The notes: a model not told the origin generated them from the letters alone. DNA of 32,384 bases from a bacterium (GCA_004558955.1 SFZC01000006.1:1-32384); one strand, 5' to 3'. Counted from the stretch's first letter, positions 18,497 to 25,732 are shown. Translations and numbers: made by a program.

Positions 18497-19579
18497 TTTC
18501 GTTGCCTTAAATAACTTTCGACAAAGCCGTCCAAATCACCGTCCATTACAGCGTCAACATTCCCAACCTCGTAACCTGTTCGATGGTCTTTAACCATTTT
18601 GTACGGGTGGAAAACATACGAACGAATTTGCGACCCGAAATTAATCTCAGAAGTTTCCCCTTTGATATCAGCCATTTTTTGCTCATATTCAGCTTCTTTT
18701 ATTGCCAAAAGTTTTGACACCAAAATTTGCATTGCGTACTCTTTGTTTTGAAGTTGAGAACGTTCTTGCTGACATTTTACGACAATTCCTGACGGCTTGT
18801 GCAAAATTCGCACGGCAGTTTCGACCTTGTTAACATTTTGTCCTCCCGCACCACCTGAACGCATTGTGGTAATTTCCAAATCCTCAGACGGGATAACGAT
18901 AGTTTTTTCAAAATTTTCAATAATCGGCGAAACTTCAACCGAAGCAAAACTGGTTTGTCTTTTGCCGTTAGCGTTAAACGGTGAAATCCTGACCAAACGA
19001 TGAACTCCTTTTTCCGCCTTTGCATACCCAAACGCATATTTTCCCGAAATCTTAATGGTTGCGGACTTTATCCCCGCTTCCTCTCCGTCCAATTTGTCAA
19101 GAAGTTCCGATTTCCAACCTCTTTTTTCGACCCAACGAAGATACATTCTAAGGAGCATACTTGCCCAATCCTGAGCATCTGTTCCGCCCGCTCCAGAATT
19201 TATCGTCAAAATAGCATCGGCACTATCGTATTCACCTGACAACATTTGTTCTAACTCAAATTTTTCCAAATCCTTGCTCAAATCTTTTAATTGAGCCAAA
19301 GAATCTTCAATCAAGTCACTGTCGGACAGTTCGATAGAAGCATTGCAATCATCAATTACGGATTGCCAATTTTCAAAATTAGATATTATATCTTTTTTTT
19401 CTTTAATTTCTTGTCCTAATTTTGAAACCTTTGCAGTATCAGACCAAATTTCAGGATGTTGCATTTCCTGTTCCAATGTTGTAACCTCTTTTACCAAAGT
19501 GTCAGGGTCAAAGACACTCCTTGAGTTTAGCAACTCTTGGGATTATTTCGTTTAATTTTTGTTTTAATTCCGTTTCCAT
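18493..19579 (-). CDS. prfB: Peptide chain release factor 2, with programmed +1 frameshift
   Basis: RF2 frees the peptide at UAA and UGA codons. The gene is in two frames: a 23-codon first frame from the ATG at 19579-19577 to an in-frame TGA at 19510-19508, then the main frame entered by +1 slippage at CTT-TGA-C and resumed at GAC (19509-19507). The total is about 361 residues (E. coli 365). The main part has the SPF stop-codon recognition motif (RISPFNANG) and the GGQ catalytic loop (RSGGAGGQNVNK). A complete frame starting further in with ATG at 19533 exists but would miss the native N terminus. The CTAA at 18493-18496 holds both this stop and that of mscL. A TATAAT 11 nt before the ATG and no ribosome-binding site suggest a very short leader. 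Confidence 0.95.
19507..19521 (-). promoter_or_regulatory. prfB autoregulatory frameshift site
   Basis: Minus-strand AGGAG (complement of 19517-19521), three-nt spacer TGT, slippery CTT, then TGA and C. This is the same layout as the E. coli prfB site (an internal Shine-Dalgarno three nt before CTT-TGA-C). When RF2 is scarce, the ribosome pauses at UGA and slips +1, so RF2 controls its own synthesis. Confidence 0.95.
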
Positions 19580-19590
19580 ACAAAAATTGT

Positions 19591-19596
19591 ATTATA
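19591..19596 (-). promoter_or_regulatory. -10 box of prfB
   Basis: Minus-strand TATAAT, 11 nt before the prfB ATG. The start point would lie about 4 nt before the ATG. The -35 is poor. There is no ribosome-binding site in the gap. Confidence 0.45.
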
Positions 19597-19639
19597 AAAA
19601 AGCCGCCTGTGCAAAAAATTAAGAGAAACAATCTGTTAA

Positions 19640-19790
19640 GCCGGTAACAGATGCCGGATAACGCATTCACTACAGTTCGTGCTGTTCGGAACGACAGCAG
19701 CCTACCAAGTGGCTCGTCATTCTGAAAACTTAGAAAATTTTTGCGATTGAAATGAGCAAATAAATTTTCTTGTTATTCAGAATCTGTCAC
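19640..19790. repeat. Intergenic mosaic repeat, copy 1
   Basis: This spacer contains modules also found in the other two repeat-bearing spacers. GTAACAGATGCCGGAT (19644-19659) recurs with one change at 30359-30374. AGCCTACCAA...CTCGTC.TTC...AAAACTTA (about 19700-19732) recurs near 29198-29228. A long imperfect hairpin from ATTCTGAA (19719-19726) to TTCAGAAT (19776-19783), with inner arms AGAAAATTT and AAATTTTCT, matches the one at 29068-29128. It is non-coding and of the size of a short palindromic element or MITE remnant. Confidence 0.6.
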
Positions 19791-19861
19791 AGAGTTTTGT
19801 AAAGATATGTAACAAAATAAATAAGATATAGCAATTATATACTCTAAAAATACTTTATAAA

Positions 19862-20003
19862 TATGTAAGCGTTAAGCAAGCAATAAAAAAGATTAAATAA
19901 ACACGAGACATAAATTACACTACCTACTACACACTAACCTTCTACTACACACGAGGAATTGAAAAAGATTCCAAACTCTTTCTTCAGAAAGGGTTTTTTT
20001 TTT
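19862..20003 (+). ncRNA. Candidate small RNA A (ACTACCTAC family)
   Basis: A G-poor, C/A/T tract (about 19912-19952) containing ACTACCTAC at 19919-19927 and TACTACACAC twice, then a small GGAAT/ATTCC hairpin (19955-19972) and a strong intrinsic terminator at 19973-20003 with a run of Ts. No open frame fills the stretch. A TATAAA at 19856-19861 is the possible -10 box; the exact 5' end is unknown. A second locus at about 30516-30608 shares the 9-mer, the upstream TATAAA(T)ATGTAAG and the terminator arrangement. I infer a small regulatory RNA whose unpaired C-rich part could bind purine-rich ribosome-binding sites. Confidence 0.45.
19973..20003 (+). terminator. Intrinsic terminator of candidate small RNA A
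   Basis: Stem AAACTCTTTC / GAAAGGGTTT (19973-19982 with 19987-19996, one G-U pair), loop TTCA, followed by seven Ts. It has no annotated gene upstream on this strand. Confidence 0.75.
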
Positions 20004-20148
20004 GCCCTTTTTTTAATTTACAACAATATTTTCAATCTTTCTTGTTAATAATTGTTAATATTTATCTTCTTTTATTAAAGAAAAGATTAAATCAGACCGA
20101 TAACTAATTTGTAATCAGAAATAATTAGTCTAACGGAGTAAATCAATT

Positions 20149-20304
20149 ATGATAAAGAAGATAACAACACCCTCTAATAACAAATCAGGTTGTGTTGAAC
20201 TTATATTAAGAGGAGCAAAAAAGCGTCGCACATTGGCTTATGCTAATGCTAATATGATAAATTCTGACGCTGGGATTAAAGCTAATTTAAGAGCTGTAAA
20301 ATAG
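20149..20304 (+). CDS. Small basic hypothetical protein (51 residues)
   Basis: Open frame of 51 codons, ATG at 20149, TAG at 20302-20304. ACGGAG lies 10 nt upstream and a 7-bp hairpin (ACTAATT/AATTAGT, 20103-20129) lies just before it. The peptide starts MIKKITTPSNNKSG, has a basic centre GAKKRRTLAYANAN and ends KANLRAVK; there is no hydrophobic segment or signal. A terminator follows at 20349-20374. Ribosome-binding site, frame and terminator together support a real short gene. I do not recognise the family; the basic charge would suit nucleic-acid binding but this is a guess. Confidence 0.55.
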   Translation: MIKKITTPSNNKSGCVELILRGAKKRRTLAYANANMINSDAGIKANLRAVK

Positions 20305-20348
20305 CCTACCGAGTAAAAAAAATGATAAGAAAAGAGAGTATTAATAAA

Positions 20349-20375
20349 GCCGGTCACTAAATACCGGCATTTTTA
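20349..20375 (+). terminator. Intrinsic terminator after 51-residue ORF
   Basis: Stem GCCGGT/ACCGGC (20349-20354 with 20363-20368), 8-nt loop, then ATTTTTATT. It lies 44 nt past the small ORF stop. Confidence 0.6.
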
Positions 20376-20385
20376 TTGAGTTTAG

Positions 20386-20419
20386 TAAGGCGGCACGCCC
20401 AAAAGGTCGTGCAGCCTTA
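20386..20419. terminator. Hairpin between convergent genes
   Basis: TAAGGC-G-GCACG pairs with CGTGC-A-GCCTTA (20386-20397 with 20408-20419), one mismatch. It lies 26 nt past the stop of the minus-strand TonB-C gene. The flanks are only moderately T-rich, so terminator function is likely but not certain. Confidence 0.4.
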
Positions 20420-20445
20420 TCTTTAAAGTATTTTTCTATTAAAAA

Positions 20446-21255
20446 TTATCTTCTGCTCAAAACAAACCCGTGTACCGTCTTGTCAAAAGTAAGCTGAATA
20501 TCAACACCTTTACCGTTGAACGACTCAGGCAGAGCCTCAAACGGAACAGAAATTTTAACAGCATCAGTTGCTGCAGTATCAAATTCTTTATTTCCCGAAG
20601 TTTTAAATTCACTCAAAGTCACAAGAGTTCCGCTTTTGGACACCGTGAAAATAACGGCAACCTTCAAATCGCCCTCAACCTGCGGTCTTTTCCAATTACT
20701 TGCAACTTTTGATTGCAATGTTCGCATATACGCATTAAAATCAATCGCTGTAGGTTTTTCTTCAACCGTTTTTTGTTCTGTTTTTGCTTCTGTCGGTGGG
20801 TTTATCAGTGTAATTTCAGGTTGAGTTTGAGGTTTTACACTTGTTTGTTTCTTTTCGGCAACTGTTTTACAAACCAATTCCAAGTAATCTTCAACAATAC
20901 TATCAGGCGGAACGGTGTGCCAACTGTCGCCAAGCGAAGAATCCGTAGCTATTAAATTATTCTTCAAACCATACACCAAAACATCGTTCATTTTGATTTT
21001 TCGAGAAGAACAATCCACGCTATATCGCACCAAATCATACCAAATTTTTTGAGAATAAGATTTTTCCGCCAACACAAAATCCTGATTTCCGTCATTCAAT
21101 TCCTTTGTCCAGAACGAATAAACGCTACTTTGATTAGGCACTGGCATGATGCCTGAAACATCTAAATAAATTTTATCGGTTATTTTTGTCCAATTTGCAG
21201 CATAAGCACACAGTCCAACCGCAACAACCATCAATGAAATAATTATTTTACGCAT
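20446..21255 (-). CDS. Exported protein with TonB C-terminal-like domain
   Basis: 269 residues. Signal peptide MRKIIISLMVVAVGLCAYA, then a domain of about 110 residues (KIYLDVSGI...VDCSSRKIKMNDVLVYG) resembling the surface-adhesin E-like fold seen in small exported proteins. A Pro/Thr/Lys linker (about 135-165) leads to a TonB-C-like domain (about 168-265: YMRTLQSKVASNWKRP, then VIFTVSKSGTLVTLSEFKTSG and DAVKISVPFEALPES). Canonical TonB has an N-terminal membrane anchor; here a cleavable signal would leave it free in the periplasm, so energy transduction is doubtful. It starts 4 nt after the rbgA-like gene behind a GGAG box, hence transcribed with ribosomal genes. Confidence 0.75.
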   Translation of the reverse strand: MRKIIISLMVVAVGLCAYAANWTKITDKIYLDVSGIMPVPNQSSVYSFWTKELNDGNQDFVLAEKSYSQKIWYDLVRYSVDCSSRKIKMNDVLVYGLKNNLIATDSSLGDSWHTVPPDSIVEDYLELVCKTVAEKKQTSVKPQTQPEITLINPPTEAKTEQKTVEEKPTAIDFNAYMRTLQSKVASNWKRPQVEGDLKVAVIFTVSKSGTLVTLSEFKTSGNKEFDTAATDAVKISVPFEALPESFNGKGVDIQLTFDKTVHGFVLSRR

Positions 21256-21259
21256 AAAA

Positions 21260-22114
21260 TTACTCCAAATTATCTAATATAAATTTCCCTATTTTACCTT
21301 CTCTAAAATCTCGCAAAATATAAACGGAAGTTCGCTCCCTATCAGTACTTCCGCCTGTCAAAAGCCAATTTCTGGTAATCGAAATATTATCAATATTTAA
21401 CTCCAACTCCTCAGGTAATTTGTAATATTCTCTAAACATTTTAGCCTGATAATCGTTCAACACGTCAAGCAATTCTTGAGCAACAATTTCATTAGAATAA
21501 GCATTTTCGGAAATCGCATTAACAAATGCCAATTTTCTTGCCTTTTGTTGGTCTTCTTGTTTCATCGGAATAATACCCGGAGTATCAAGAAGTTCCAACT
21601 GCGGGTTAATTCTTACCCACTGTTGCTGACGGGTAACCCCTGCTTTTGCTCCAATTTTCGTCTTTGAAGACCTTGTCAATTTATTGATAATACTTGATTT
21701 TCCGACATTTGGCATGCCAACAACCATTACCCTTGCAGGACGTCTTAACAAACCTTTTGCCATAATCGCCTGAATTCTCGGTTCTGACAATTCAACAGAC
21801 TTTTTGACAATAAATTTCAAGTCTTTTGAATTTTTCGCATCGGTAGGGATAACAGGAAAACCTGACTGCTCCGTCAAATAGTCAACAAATTTTGATAATT
21901 CTTGTTTGGGAGTTAAATCCGCCTTATTAAGCAAAATTAAACGAGGCTTTTGACCTAAAAGCCTCGAAATTTCTACATAACTACTCGATAACGGCAAGCG
22001 TGCATCAAGCACCTCAATCACTGAATCCACCAAAGAGAGTTGCTCTTTTAGCTTTTTTTCTGCTTTAGCAATATGTCCCGGATACCAGTGAATATGAGTC
22101 TTATCTTTTTTCAA
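21260..22114 (-). CDS. rbgA: Ribosome biogenesis GTPase RbgA/YlqF
   Basis: 284 residues, the normal length. Circularly permuted GTPase motifs occur in the expected order: G4 LLNKADL (about 60), G5-like TDAKN, G1 VGMPNVGKSS (about 132-141), switch region with GVTRQQQWV, and G3 LDTPGI (about 175). The N terminus HWYPGHIAKAEKKLKE is the family hallmark. RbgA acts late in assembly of the 50S subunit, where it is required for stable incorporation of L16 and others in Bacillus. Its ATG overlaps the end of rplS by 14 bp, an apt pairing with a large-subunit protein gene. Confidence 0.95.
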   Translation of the reverse strand: MKKDKTHIHWYPGHIAKAEKKLKEQLSLVDSVIEVLDARLPLSSSYVEISRLLGQKPRLILLNKADLTPKQELSKFVDYLTEQSGFPVIPTDAKNSKDLKFIVKKSVELSEPRIQAIMAKGLLRRPARVMVVGMPNVGKSSIINKLTRSSKTKIGAKAGVTRQQQWVRINPQLELLDTPGIIPMKQEDQQKARKLAFVNAISENAYSNEIVAQELLDVLNDYQAKMFREYYKLPEELELNIDNISITRNWLLTGGSTDRERTSVYILRDFREGKIGKFILDNLE

Positions 22115-22457
22115 TTTTTTCCTTAATACGAGTTGCCTTACCTGAACGTTCTCTCAAGTAGTATAATTTTGCACGTTTAACATCACCACGTCTTAAAACG
22201 TTGATTTTGTCAATTCTTGGTGAGTTGATTAAGAATACTCTTTCTACACCAACACCTTGGAATACTTTTCTAACAGTGATAGTTTTGTTCAAACCTGAAC
22301 CGTGCATTTTAATGATAGTACCTTCAAATGCTTGGATTCTTTCTTTGTTACCTTCAACGATTTTAACAAAAACTTTTACTGTATCACCGGCATTAAGACT
22401 TGGTAGGTCTTTGCCCAAATAATTTTTTTCTAATTCATCAATGATTGGGTTATTCAT
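22101..22457 (-). CDS. rplS: 50S ribosomal protein L19
   Basis: 118 residues, normal length. Typical L19 sequence: GDTVKVFVKIVEGNKERIQ, FEGTIIKMHGSGLNKTITVRK, the GVGVERVF block and SPRIDKINVLRRGDVKRAKLYYLR. It sits at the 30S/50S interface. The usual neighbours rpsP, rimM and trmD are absent; here it leads an operon with rbgA and the TonB-C protein. A good promoter lies about 94 nt upstream and a small hairpin lies in the leader. Confidence 0.97.
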   Translation of the reverse strand: MNNPIIDELEKNYLGKDLPSLNAGDTVKVFVKIVEGNKERIQAFEGTIIKMHGSGLNKTITVRKVFQGVGVERVFLINSPRIDKINVLRRGDVKRAKLYYLRERSGKATRIKEKIEKR

Positions 22458-22509
22458 TTTTGCTTTCCTTTATATTTCTAATATCTTACTAAATTGTGTA
22501 ATTCCTTAA

Positions 22510-22546
22510 TCGGTGTTTATTAACTTTTCCACACAAAGCTCACCGA
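22510..22546 (-). promoter_or_regulatory. Possible rplS leader hairpin
   Basis: Within the predicted 5' leader, TCGGTG and CACCGA (22510-22515 and 22541-22546) can pair across a 25-nt loop. L19 leaders that bind the protein are known in other phyla, but this does not visibly match one I can name. Confidence 0.3.
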
Positions 22547-22557
22547 CGCACGTTCGT

Positions 22558-22586
22558 ATCATAAATACTATAATAAAGTCTGTAAA
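22558..22586 (-). promoter_or_regulatory. Promoter of rplS-rbgA operon
   Basis: Minus-strand TTTACA (complement of 22581-22586), 17-bp spacer, TATGAT (complement of 22558-22563). Each hexamer differs from consensus by one base. The start would be near 22551. Confidence 0.65.
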
Positions 22587-22668
22587 TTTGCAAGTCGTCA
22601 TCTCAAGATTGTTAATAACTGTTACGGGCATTAGTTTATAATCGAAAATTCATGATATATTTACAATT

Positions 22669-22818
22669 ATGGGAACCGATTACAAAAAACTTTTAAAAAA
22701 GAAGAAAAAGAAGTATTGCGACATTAACACAATGGGCGTAAACATTGATAAAAACGAGTATTACGAGATAATTCTGTCAAACTCGGCACATCCTGAAAAT
22801 TGTAGTAAAAATAAATAA
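22669..22818 (+). CDS. Small lysine-rich hypothetical protein (49 residues)
   Basis: Open frame of 49 codons, ATG at 22669, TAA at 22816-22818, immediately followed by a strong terminator. The peptide begins MGTDYKKLLKKKKKKYC and ends HPENCSKNK, very basic at the N terminus, with two cysteines. There is no Shine-Dalgarno sequence; TATATT at 22656-22661 is 7 nt before the ATG, and TATAAT at 22637-22642 is 26 nt before. The tight terminator supports transcription of this stretch; coding is likely but not proven. Family not recognised. Confidence 0.45.
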   Translation: MGTDYKKLLKKKKKKYCDINTMGVNIDKNEYYEIILSNSAHPENCSKNK

Positions 22819-22819
22819 A

Positions 22820-22850
22820 GGCGAGATAAATTCAACATCTCGCCCTTTTT
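22820..22850. terminator. Bidirectional terminator, small ORF and pyk
   Basis: Stem GGCGAGAT/ATCTCGCC (22820-22827 with 22837-22844), 9-nt loop, followed by CTTTTT on the plus strand and by TTTATTTATTTTT on the minus strand. It serves the 49-codon ORF and convergent pyk. Confidence 0.8.
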
Positions 22851-22874
22851 AAAATATAATTTGTTTAATCTTTA

Positions 22875-24317
22875 CTAAGAAATTTCATGAATTTTCAAGA
22901 AGTTTGTAGATTCACCTGACATAAAGTGAGGAACAGACCCCGTCAAAATCACGATATCCTTAGTGTTCAAACTCAAACCGTTCTTCAAAAATTCGTCCAT
23001 CAATAAGAACGCTTGAGCATCAATGTTCAATTCATGCCCTAAAGTTTTTTCAATTTTCATTGAAAAAACATTATTATATAATTGCAACCATCTGCAAACC
23101 TTTAAATCAGAAGACAGCGAATAAATCGGAACAGTCGGTCTGCATTCTGACATCAAAGCAGGCGTATAACCCGTTGCGGTCAATGCAATAACACCTTTAA
23201 CCGCAGGAATGTGTTTCACTGTATCAGCAACAGACAAAGCAATCGCTTTCGGAATTTCGTTTGTAAAACCTTCAAGATTTCTTACAAATTCATTTTTACG
23301 AATAAATTGGCTATTGTCGATTTCTTCGGCAATTTTACCCATAACCGTAACCGCTTCCACCGGATATTTACCCATTGCGGTTTCACCTGACAACATAACT
23401 GCATCTGCACCGTCAATAATCGCATTGGCAACGTCAGAAGTTTCTGCTCTTGTCGGAATAGGATTTTCAGTCATGGATTCTAACATTTGTGTAGCAACAA
23501 TAACAGGCTTTCTTGCCATATTTGCCTTTTTAATGATCGTTTTTTGAGCAATCGGCAATAATTCTGTTTGAATTTCAATACCCAAATCGCCTCTTGCAAC
23601 CATAATACCGTCAGAATGTTCAATAATTTCATCAATATTTTCGATTGCCTGCGGTTTTTCGATTTTTGAAATAATCCTTAATCTTGAGCCGTTAGCACAC
23701 AATATTTTTCTCAATTTCAAAAGGTCTTCTTTATTTCTTACAAAAGACAAACCGAGATAGTCGATATCGTTTTTCATTGCAAAGTCAACGTATTCCAAAT
23801 CGGTCTTTGTTAAAATATCAATACTACCTGTTCCGCCAGGGATATTCAAACCCTTTCTTGATTTGATTTCGCCTGAAGTTAAAACTTTTGCATAAACGAC
23901 ATCACCTTCAGTTTTTTCAACGACAAATTGAAGTTTTCCGTCATCTATTAAGATTTTTTCACCTGACTTAACATCCGTTGCGATGCCTTTATAATCAACA
24001 GGAATAATCCCATCAACGTATTTTTCCTGATAACGGAATTTCAAAACTTCTCCCGCACCAATTCGGATTGGTGCATCAAGTTGTCCAATTCTGATTTTAG
24101 GACCTTGCAAGTCCAAAAGCACAGGAATTATTGCATTTTCTTCTTTTTCAATTTTTCTGATATAACCTAATGTTCTTGTGTGAGTTTCGATATTGTCATG
24201 TGAAGAGTTAATTCTGAACATAGTAACACCGGCTTTGAATAATTTTCTAATCATTTCCTCGTTATTTGAAGCGGGGCCTAAAGTTGAAACTATTTTGGTT
24301 GGAATCAATTTTTTCAT
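22875..24317 (-). CDS. pyk: Pyruvate kinase
   Basis: 480 residues, the core A/B/C-domain length without the extra PEP-utiliser domain. It makes pyruvate and ATP from phosphoenolpyruvate and ADP, the last step of glycolysis. Motifs: FRINSSHDN (active-site Arg/Asn/Ser), LDLQGPKIRIG, the catalytic lysine in IISKIEKPQAIENIDEI, the Mg site MVARGDLGIEI and the ATQMLESM / AETSDVANAI(I)DGADAVMLSGETA block. The LQGPKIR form (lysine where K-dependent enzymes have glutamate) matches the potassium-independent class. A strong AGGAGG precedes the ATG. It is divergent from the SLH gene and terminates at the hairpin at 22820-22850. Confidence 0.97.
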   Translation of the reverse strand: MKKLIPTKIVSTLGPASNNEEMIRKLFKAGVTMFRINSSHDNIETHTRTLGYIRKIEKEENAIIPVLLDLQGPKIRIGQLDAPIRIGAGEVLKFRYQEKYVDGIIPVDYKGIATDVKSGEKILIDDGKLQFVVEKTEGDVVYAKVLTSGEIKSRKGLNIPGGTGSIDILTKTDLEYVDFAMKNDIDYLGLSFVRNKEDLLKLRKILCANGSRLRIISKIEKPQAIENIDEIIEHSDGIMVARGDLGIEIQTELLPIAQKTIIKKANMARKPVIVATQMLESMTENPIPTRAETSDVANAIIDGADAVMLSGETAMGKYPVEAVTVMGKIAEEIDNSQFIRKNEFVRNLEGFTNEIPKAIALSVADTVKHIPAVKGVIALTATGYTPALMSECRPTVPIYSLSSDLKVCRWLQLYNNVFSMKIEKTLGHELNIDAQAFLLMDEFLKNGLSLNTKDIVILTGSVPHFMSGESTNFLKIHEIS

Positions 24318-24355
24318 ATTTTTTATCCTCCTGTTGGAAAATTATGGGTAAATAC

Positions 24356-24384
24356 TTTACATTTAATCATATATATAATATAAT
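24356..24384 (+). promoter_or_regulatory. Strong promoter of SLH gene
   Basis: TTTACA (24356-24361), 17-bp spacer, perfect TATAAT (24379-24384). Start near 24391, about 43 nt before the ATG. Fits high expression of the envelope protein. Confidence 0.7.
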
Positions 24385-24433
24385 AAACATGAAATTTGGT
24401 TTACTTATTTAATAGAAAGATGAGGAAGTGGAA

Positions 24434-25708
24434 ATGAAAAAATTATTAGCAAGCTTGTTAGTAGGCGGCTTTATTGCATTAAGCACTACGTCTGCATTTG
24501 CTTATCAAGGAATCAATGATATTAACCAAAATTATTGGGCTCAAACAGAAATCGCAAGCGTTGTAAACGATTCAGTTATGACATTGACTGACGGTAACTT
24601 CAATCCTGAAGGTGTTATGTCAAGAGTTGAATTTGTTAAAGCATTGTTAAAAGTTTTAGGGAACGAAAACTTAGAAGTAACTTCAAAAGTTAAATTTTCT
24701 GATGTTACTAAATCTTCTGACATCTATGCTCCAATCGCAAGATCTCAACAATTAGGTTTGGTTTACGGCTACCCTAACGGTTCTTTCCAACCACACAAAG
24801 CAATGTTGAGAGATGAAGCTCAATCAGTAATCAGCCACATCACTATTGATGGTTCAGTTGATTCTTCAGTTATATCTAAGTATTCAGATGCTAACAAAAT
24901 TCCGGCATGGGCTAAAGCTGTTTACGCAAAAACTCTTTCTTACGGAATCTATGTAAACCACCCGAATGAACTGGAATTAAGACCAACCGAAAATCTTACA
25001 AGAGCAGAAGCTGCTGTTCTATTGTACAGATTGAGACAAAGATTAGACTTAGTTAAATCTCAATACAAACACGTTAACGAAACAGTTTTAGGAACTGAAC
25101 ACTTGAACGTTACTAAAAAAGCTGAATGTAACGAAGTAACAGTTACTAACTTGAGAAACATCATCAAACAAGGTAACGTTTTAGAAGTTGAATTTAACGA
25201 AGCATTCAAATCAAAACTTCACGCAGCAGGCGATTCAGTAACTTTCACAAACGCTGAAGATATCGTTACTGAAGAAGGTACTTTGTTATTCCCTGCAGGT
25301 TCGATTTTCTACGGTTCTGTATTAGATATTAAAGACCCTCAATGGTTCAACAAAAACGCTAGAGTTTACACTCAAATCACTAAAGTTGTAACTCCTGACG
25401 GTAAAACAGTTGATATGAACGCTAAACCTTTCTACAAAGATTATGCTTTGAAAGAAGGTCCTTGGATGACAGCAGGTAAAGTTGCATTGTACACTGTTGG
25501 TGGTACTGCAGTTGGTACAGGTGCAGGTGTTGGTTTCTCATTCATTCCGAAACCTCACAAAGTTGGTACAGGTATCGCTATCGGTACTCCTGTTGGTGCA
25601 GGCGTTGGTTTAATCACAGGTTTGGTAACTCCTGGTTTGAACTACAGTGCTAAACAAGGTGAAGAAATCCAAGTTATCTTGTTAGACGATGCTAGCATCT
25701 CTAAGTAA
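24434..25708 (+). CDS. SLH-domain envelope protein
   Basis: 424 residues from the ATG at 24434, which follows GAGGAAGTGG; a GTG two codons earlier is less likely. Signal peptide MKKLLASLLVGGFIALSTTSAFA. Three S-layer-homology repeats span about 25-215 (INDINQNYWAQTEIAS...LTDGNFNPEGVMSRVEFVKAL; IARSQQLGLVYGYPNGSFQP; LRPTENLTRAEAAVLLYRL). The C-terminal part has a beta-rich region and then a glycine-rich hydrophobic stretch (about 350-400) ending EEIQVILLDD. SLH domains bind pyruvylated or similar wall polymers and tie the outer membrane to the wall, as in cyanobacterial SLH porins, but no OprB-type barrel is evident. Its codons favour GTT, ACT, TCT and AAC more than its neighbours, a sign of high expression. 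A strong terminator follows. Confidence 0.9.
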   Translation: MKKLLASLLVGGFIALSTTSAFAYQGINDINQNYWAQTEIASVVNDSVMTLTDGNFNPEGVMSRVEFVKALLKVLGNENLEVTSKVKFSDVTKSSDIYAPIARSQQLGLVYGYPNGSFQPHKAMLRDEAQSVISHITIDGSVDSSVISKYSDANKIPAWAKAVYAKTLSYGIYVNHPNELELRPTENLTRAEAAVLLYRLRQRLDLVKSQYKHVNETVLGTEHLNVTKKAECNEVTVTNLRNIIKQGNVLEVEFNEAFKSKLHAAGDSVTFTNAEDIVTEEGTLLFPAGSIFYGSVLDIKDPQWFNKNARVYTQITKVVTPDGKTVDMNAKPFYKDYALKEGPWMTAGKVALYTVGGTAVGTGAGVGFSFIPKPHKVGTGIAIGTPVGAGVGLITGLVTPGLNYSAKQGEEIQVILLDDASISK

Positions 25709-25732
25709 TTCTTGAATTTACTAAACATTGAA

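Noticed and set aside
19580..20148. tRNA, tmRNA, 6S or RNase P RNA in the long spacer
   Set aside because: No cloverleaf, T-loop GGTTCGA-type sequence, CCA end or conserved core was found.
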